Assembly: GCA_034666665.1 (NCBI GenBank)
Contig: JAXDLK010000198.1
Coordinates: 1 to 20,696 of the forward strand
Origin: JAXDLK01 sp034666665
GTDB lineage: Bacteria; Desulfobacterota; Binatia; JACPRU01
DNA: 20,696 bases
Direction of reading: 5' to 3'
Under the pieces are notes generated by a model. It saw only the letters and a program-made list of their open reading frames with translations, did not search any database and had not been told where the DNA came from. Positions 13,361 to 20,696 of the stretch are shown here, piece after piece; position 1 is the first letter of the stretch, and every line of letters starts with the position of its first letter. A program made the translations under genes and the position numbers.

Positions 13361-13620
13361 CCCGTGGCGCAGACTCCTCCGCAACCCCACCGCTCCGAAA
13401 CGCGCTCGCAGAAGAGCTCGCGGGCCCGAGATGGCGCCGCTCCGAGCTGGCGAGGAGCATCTAGGCGCCGCCAGCTCGGAGCGGGCCTGCACAGCTCGGA
13501 CCGCGCCCAACCGACCCCTCACCGCCCCGAACGCGCTCGAAGACCTCGCGGGCGCAGATGGTCCTCGCCAGCTCGGACCGCACCCTAGACGGTTCGTCGA
13601 CCTTGCTCTACGGTCGGGTC
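13361..13620. repeat. Second intergenic repeat cluster
   Basis: A 260-nt non-coding spacer made of related blocks. 13391-13434 and 13523-13561 are imperfect direct copies sharing CGCGCTCG, CTCGCGGGC and GATGG. The word CAGCTCGGA occurs three times (near 13472, 13492 and 13569), each followed by [GC]CG. CCGAGCTGGCGAGGA at 13442-13456 has an exact inverted copy at 13562-13576. 13443-13461 matches 7634-7652 at 17 of 19 bases. No ORF here shows protein-like composition. It separates the headgroup operon from the small DHp gene, so it may hold the terminator of the one and the promoter of the other. Confidence 0.6.
13437..13484. terminator. Perfect 16-bp inverted repeat downstream of the headgroup operon
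   Basis: CCGCTCCGAGCTGGCG at 13437-13452 and its exact reverse complement at 13469-13484 flank a 16-nt loop. It lies 76 nt after the last stop codon of the five-gene set. The stem is strong but lacks a following T-tract, so it may work with Rho, stabilise mRNA, or be only part of the repeat cluster. Confidence 0.4.
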
Positions 13621-13890
13621 ATGCCCGAACGGTGGAACGACCGGGCGAAGCGAACCGCGCGGCCGGCCCGCGAGATGATCCACGATCTCGCCGGCGTGCT
13701 CACGGTGGCGAACACGAACGCGTACGTGCTGACGATGCGGCCGGAGAAGGTCGGTGAGCTCGCTGTGAAGATCGTCGCCAGCATGAGCGAAGCGGAAGTG
13801 CTGCTGAAGCGGGTGTCGGCCCTGGTGCGCGAGCGCTACGAGCCGGACCCCGGCGTCGCTCCCGGACGTGTCCGTCGTCGGCTCAAGTGA
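13621..13890 (+). CDS. Small orphan DHp/histidine-phosphotransfer-like protein (89 aa)
   Basis: I read this as a stand-alone two-helix dimerisation/phosphotransfer module. AREMIHDLAGVLTVANTNAYVL (residues 17-38) resembles the H-box of histidine kinases (HDLxNxLT type) with H21 as the candidate phospho-acceptor. The second helix would be VGELAVKIVASMSEAEVLLKRVSALVR, ending where an ATPase domain would normally start. No HATPase, receiver, signal peptide or membrane segment is present. The ATG at 13621 is preceded by TACGGT with a 6-nt gap (13609-13614), a leaderless-type context; an upstream ATG at 13558 would only add repeat-derived residues. It ends 6 nt from the stop of the convergent hybrid kinase. 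The family assignment rests on motif resemblance and is tentative; it could also be a small helical adaptor. Confidence 0.6.
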   Translation: MPERWNDRAKRTARPAREMIHDLAGVLTVANTNAYVLTMRPEKVGELAVKIVASMSEAEVLLKRVSALVRERYEPDPGVAPGRVRRRLK

Positions 13891-13896
13891 TCGGAT

Positions 13897-15579
13897 CTAC
13901 GAGCCGCCGGCGACCAGTCGGGCGATCGCGTCACGGAGGGCGGGTACCGTCACCGGCTTCGTCAGGTGCGCGGTGAAACCCGCCGTGCGGCTCCGCGACC
14001 GGTCCGCATCGCTGCCATACCCGCTGAGCGCGATCGCCTTCACCGGCCGATCGGCCGAAAGCTCGCCGAGGAGGTCGAAGCCGTTGCCGTCCGGCAGGCC
14101 CAGGTCGCAGACCAGCACGTCCCAGCGCTCGCTCGCCATCGCCAGCGCTTCCCGCCGGCTCCTCGCGACCAGCGTGCGGTAGCCGCTCAGCGTGAGGAAA
14201 TCCGACAGCGCGGCGGCGGTGTCCGCGTGATCTTCGACCAGCAGCACGGTCGCCGGCCGCGTGGATCGGTCCGGTTTCGTATTCGTGGCGGCCGGGATCG
14301 CCTGGTTCGTGGACGGCAGCTCGACGGCGAACGTCGCGCCCCTGTCGGTCCCTGCGCTCGTCGCCTCGATGCGGCCCTCGTGGGCCTCGACGAGGCCACG
14401 AGCGATCGCGAGCCCGAGGCCGAGATGGCTCGATGCATCGCCGCCCTGCGCTGCGCGGAAGAACGGCTCGAAGACGCGTTCGATGTCCGTGGAATCGATC
14501 CCGCGGCCCGAATCGGTGACCTGGATGCGCATTCGGCCCGCGACGTTCGTGGTGCGGATGGCGATCGGCCCCCGGACAGGTGCCGCATGGATCGCGTTGC
14601 TCACCAGGTTCGCGAACACCTGTCGCAGGCGCACGGCGTCGCCGTCGACGCGCGATCGTCGAGCTTTCAGGTCGAGCGACACGTGGGTCCCGGCCGGCGT
14701 GTCCGCCGCCACCTGGCGTAGGATCTCGTGGACGTCGCACGGCCGCCGCTCGAGCACCAGGCGGCCGTGCGAGATCCGGCTGACGTCGAGAAGGTCGTCG
14801 ATCAGCCGCGCCTCGATCTGGACGTTGCGGTGCACGCGGTCGAGCGCAGAGCGGAGCTCGTCGGGAAGGTCGCCGTGGTCGAGGAGACCACTGACGGTGG
14901 CCAGCACCGGAGTCAGCGGCGTGCGCAGCTCGTGACTGAGGAAGGCGAGGAAGCGATCCTTCGCCTCGCTGTCGGCGCGCGCCAGCCGTTCGGCCTCCTC
15001 CGCCTCACGCCGCGCCTCCTGCGCCTGCACGAGCTCCATCTCTTGCCGCTGTAGCTGCGAGACGTCGGAGATCAGGGTGCGAAACGATTCCGGCTCGGAA
15101 TTGCGATCCGTCGGGTAGCTGACGAGCTGTACGGCGTTCCTTCCGTCCCCCGTCCGTACCCCGAGCGTCGTCAGTACCTCAGCCTCCCCGTCGCGACAGC
15201 GTCGCATGTGGTCGACGAAAGCGCTGCGGTGTCGTCTCGATACCAAGGCGAGAAATGGCTGTCCGGTGACGGCTCCCCGATCGACGCCGAGTAGACGTTC
15301 CGCCGGCTTGTTCAGCGTTCGGATGCAGCCATCGCGGTCGAGGACGAGGTGGGGAGGTGCGGTCCGGTCGTAGATCTCCTGGAACCGCGCGTGCTCGCGC
15401 CTGAGCTGCCGGCGCGCTTCCCGCATCTGGCGCGTTTGCCGCTCGAGTTCCGTCCGGTGGGCGGGGAGATCGGGCGCCAACCGCCGGCGGTCCGCCGTCC
15501 TTCCGTCGCTCGCGACCGGCGCGCTCCGGCTCGGGCGGAGCGTTTTCGGCTTCTTCGGCTCGGGCGCGCGGCGGCTCAT
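13897..15579 (-). CDS. Hybrid sensor histidine kinase: coiled coil-PAS-HisKA-HATPase-REC
   Basis: 560 aa from the ATG at 15579. Residues 1-65 are basic and then coiled-coil (ERQTRQMREARRQLRREHARF). A PAS domain covers about 66-175 (HLVLDRDGCIRTLNKPAERLLG). A signalling helix at about 178-208 leads to HisKA with H216 in SHELRTPL. The HATPase has N-box N328 (NLVSNAIH), G1 DSGRGID (356-362), F-box EPFFRA and GLGLAIARG (387-395). A C-terminal receiver (about 444-555) has D492 as phospho-acceptor (CDLGLPDG) and K541. All catalytic residues are present and there is no membrane segment, so it is a cytosolic kinase with internal phosphorelay. A longer 620-aa frame exists, but its N-terminus is read out of frame over a CheB remnant, so I reject that start. 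The layout is that of the C-terminal half of CheB-CheR-PAS-kinase fusions. The output partner is unknown. Confidence 0.9.
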   Translation of the reverse strand: MSRRAPEPKKPKTLRPSRSAPVASDGRTADRRRLAPDLPAHRTELERQTRQMREARRQLRREHARFQEIYDRTAPPHLVLDRDGCIRTLNKPAERLLGVDRGAVTGQPFLALVSRRHRSAFVDHMRRCRDGEAEVLTTLGVRTGDGRNAVQLVSYPTDRNSEPESFRTLISDVSQLQRQEMELVQAQEARREAEEAERLARADSEAKDRFLAFLSHELRTPLTPVLATVSGLLDHGDLPDELRSALDRVHRNVQIEARLIDDLLDVSRISHGRLVLERRPCDVHEILRQVAADTPAGTHVSLDLKARRSRVDGDAVRLRQVFANLVSNAIHAAPVRGPIAIRTTNVAGRMRIQVTDSGRGIDSTDIERVFEPFFRAAQGGDASSHLGLGLAIARGLVEAHEGRIEATSAGTDRGATFAVELPSTNQAIPAATNTKPDRSTRPATVLLVEDHADTAAALSDFLTLSGYRTLVARSRREALAMASERWDVLVCDLGLPDGNGFDLLGELSADRPVKAIALSGYGSDADRSRSRTAGFTAHLTKPVTVPALRDAIARLVAGGS

Positions 15580-15796
15580 GGGCGCGGAGGAAAAGGCGTC
15601 ACCGGGACGGGGTCGCCTGCGCGCCGTGGCCTTCGAGATACGGCACCCACCGTCCCCGCGCGTTCGAGGAGAGTCGGGAGCGCTCCCGGACCGCTCGCGC
15701 TCTTGTGCATGACCCGGCATGCCGACGCGGGCAGGTCTCCGCGAGCGCGCCGAGCGCACCCGCGGAGCCGCCGATGACGATGATGTCGTTGGCCAC
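15576..15796 (-). pseudogene. Frameshifted, truncated CheB-type methylesterase remnant
   Basis: A GTG at 15796, with GGGAG 6 nt upstream, begins VANDIIVIGGSAGALGALAE, the exact style of the CheB methylesterase N-terminus including the active-site serine in GGSAGA. Near 15731-15741 the homology switches to another frame, which continues DLPASACRVMHKSASGPGALPTLLERAG. This is the next CheB strand and helix, with the His of the HxPP-like motif as VMHKS. It then decays (RRPRRAGDPVPVTP) and meets TGA at 15578-15576. Only about 70 of some 190 catalytic-domain residues remain, and some are missing at the junction. The final TGA overlaps the kinase ATG as ATGA, so the remnant sits exactly where a CheB(-CheR) module would precede PAS-kinase domains. 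The remainder of the 15580-15966 interval is covered by the next entries. Confidence 0.7.
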
Positions 15797-15888
15797 GAAG
15801 GACTCCCGAGAAGCGAGCCCCCGCACTGTAGCCCGCTCCCACCGCGGTGGCCAGCCGCGCATCAGCTTGGAGCCGGTTCGTGCATCAG

Positions 15889-15920
15889 GATTCTTCATGT
15901 TGCTCCCACCTTGAAGAATC
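15889..15920. promoter_or_regulatory. 9-bp perfect inverted repeat upstream of actA
   Basis: GATTCTTCA at 15889-15897 and TGAAGAATC at 15912-15920 are perfect inverted copies separated by 14 nt. They are AT-rich against a GC-rich background and lie 47 nt before the actA start. The right arm overlaps the candidate -35 box, so a dimeric regulator bound here could block or recruit polymerase. Confidence 0.4.
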
Positions 15921-15939
15921 GACTTCGCTTGGACATGAT
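15911..15939 (+). promoter_or_regulatory. Candidate promoter for the alternative complex III operon
   Basis: TTGAAG at 15911-15916, a 17-nt spacer, and CATGAT at 15934-15939, each matching the sigma70 consensus at four of six bases. It lies 27 nt before the actA ATG. Sequence resemblance only. From 15797 to 15888 I see no gene or other clear signal. Confidence 0.35.
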
Positions 15940-15966
15940 CGCCGCTCTCGTTCGCGCGCGACCTCG

Positions 15967-16617
15967 ATGCCGCAAATCTTCCATCGCAGCACGAACACGC
16001 TGGCACGGCTCAGCATCTTCGGCGCGATCTTCGTGATCGGTCTGCTCAGCTGGGTCGGCGCGGAGATCAACCGCTCCTCGTACGTGACTCAGGCGAGGGT
16101 GGCGCGCCGGCAACCGGTGCCGTTCAGCCATCGGCACCACGTCGGCGGCATCGGCATCGATTGCCGCTACTGCCATGCGTCCGTCGAGACTTCCGCCGTC
16201 GCCGGCATCCCGCCGACGAAGACCTGCATGAAGTGCCACTCGCAGATCTGGGCCGACAGCCCGACGCTCGAACCCGTGCGCGAGAGCTTCCGTTCCGGCA
16301 AGTCGCTCGCCTGGACGAGAGTTCACGACCTCCCCGACTTCGTCTACTTCGACCACTCGATCCACGTGAACAAGGGCGTCGGCTGCGTCACCTGTCACGG
16401 GCGAGTCGACCAGATGCCGCTCACCTGGCAAGAGAACTCGCTGCAGATGGAATGGTGCCTGAACTGCCACCGACATCCGGAGCGCTACGTGCGGCCGCGC
16501 GACAAGGTATTCGACATGGAATGGGAGCCGGAGGAGGACCCGCTGGCGCTCGGGCTCCGCCTGGTGCGCGACTACCGCATCCAGCGTCTCGACTCCTGCT
16601 CCACCTGCCATCGCTGA
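15967..16617 (+). CDS. actA: Alternative complex III pentaheme cytochrome c subunit ActA
   Basis: A 216-aa membrane-anchored cytochrome. One N-terminal transmembrane helix (about 12-32, LARLSIFGAIFVIGLLSWVG) acts as an uncleaved anchor. Five CxxCH heme sites follow: C66-H70, C87-H91, C140-H144, C164-H168 and C211-H215, the usual number for ActA. The PVPFSHRHHVGGIGIDCRYCH region and FDHSIHV supply additional histidines for axial ligation. In alternative complex III, which replaces the bc1 complex, ActA passes electrons from quinol oxidation toward a periplasmic acceptor or a partner oxidase. The start at 15967 places the hydrophobic helix near the N-terminus; a longer frame to 15847 adds a non-homologous segment. 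No clear Shine-Dalgarno. actB follows after 19 nt. Confidence 0.94.
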   Translation: MPQIFHRSTNTLARLSIFGAIFVIGLLSWVGAEINRSSYVTQARVARRQPVPFSHRHHVGGIGIDCRYCHASVETSAVAGIPPTKTCMKCHSQIWADSPTLEPVRESFRSGKSLAWTRVHDLPDFVYFDHSIHVNKGVGCVTCHGRVDQMPLTWQENSLQMEWCLNCHRHPERYVRPRDKVFDMEWEPEEDPLALGLRLVRDYRIQRLDSCSTCHR

Positions 16618-16636
16618 GGAAGGAAATGCGTCCGTC

Positions 16637-20696
<4,060 letters not shown>

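Noticed and set aside
13897..15759. 620-aa version of the hybrid kinase starting at 15759
   Set aside because: Its extra 60 residues run over the CheB remnant in a frame without homology; the ATG at 15579 matches the start of the basic/coiled-coil region.
15599..16006. 135-aa minus-strand ORF as an intact gene
   Set aside because: Only about 20 residues (VANDIIVIGGSAGALGALAE) resemble CheB; the rest is out of frame, and its 5' part overlaps the actA start. Annotated as a pseudogene segment instead.

Overview
The window is GC-rich bacterial chromosome with dense gene packing, many 1-17 nt start/stop overlaps and no sign of a plasmid, phage or complete insertion sequence. An alternative complex III operon, an archaeal/fungal-type aspartate-semialdehyde dehydrogenase, a Tat-exported MsrB and GC-rich hairpin repeats between genes suggest a soil or sediment bacterium of an Acidobacteriota-, Myxococcota- or Gemmatimonadota-like lineage. 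That placement is inference; no rRNA or other marker gene here settles it.

Layout. 1-513 (-) is the N-terminal part of an Smr-domain protein. 586-1200 (+) is the 23S rRNA 2'-O-methyltransferase RlmE, and 1184-1519 (-) is a small TPR protein. 1708-3553 (+) holds two overlapping genes for secreted proteins: a lytic transglycosylase and a subtilisin-type protease with a TTG start. A long palindrome (3550-3638) supplies the stop codons of both convergent neighbours. 3635-5796 (-) is an L,D-transpeptidase followed by asd. 5936-7455 (+) is a solitary ParB-like protein and a HAD hydrolase with no normal start codon. 7456-7725 is a hairpin-rich spacer, and 7726-8253 (-) is msrB.

8307-13360 (+) is the most unusual part. 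Five genes are joined by 1-4 nt overlaps: nucleotidyltransferase, ATP-grasp enzyme, class III aminotransferase, Gfo/Idh/MocA oxidoreductase, and a CDP-alcohol phosphatidyltransferase with a degenerate nucleotidyltransferase-like N-terminus. Together they look like a pathway that builds, aminates, activates and transfers a polyol- or cyclitol-derived headgroup onto a lipid. I do not recognise this combination as a characterised system.

13361-13620 carries a second repeat cluster that shares a motif with the 7456-7725 spacer. 13621-13890 (+) encodes a tiny protein resembling only the dimerisation/histidine-phosphotransfer helices of a sensor kinase. It converges on a PAS-HisKA-HATPase-REC hybrid kinase (13897-15579, -). 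A frameshifted CheB methylesterase remnant (15576-15796, -) lies immediately upstream of the kinase. 15967 to the window end (+) is the start of an alternative complex III operon: pentaheme ActA, Fe-S protein ActB and NrfD-like ActC (cut by the window edge).

Regulation. Several genes at the head of a transcript (TPR gene, parB, nucleotidyltransferase, small DHp protein) have a TANNNT box 6-7 nt before the start codon and no clear Shine-Dalgarno sequence, suggesting leaderless transcripts. The L,D-transpeptidase and the subtilase have good Shine-Dalgarno sequences.
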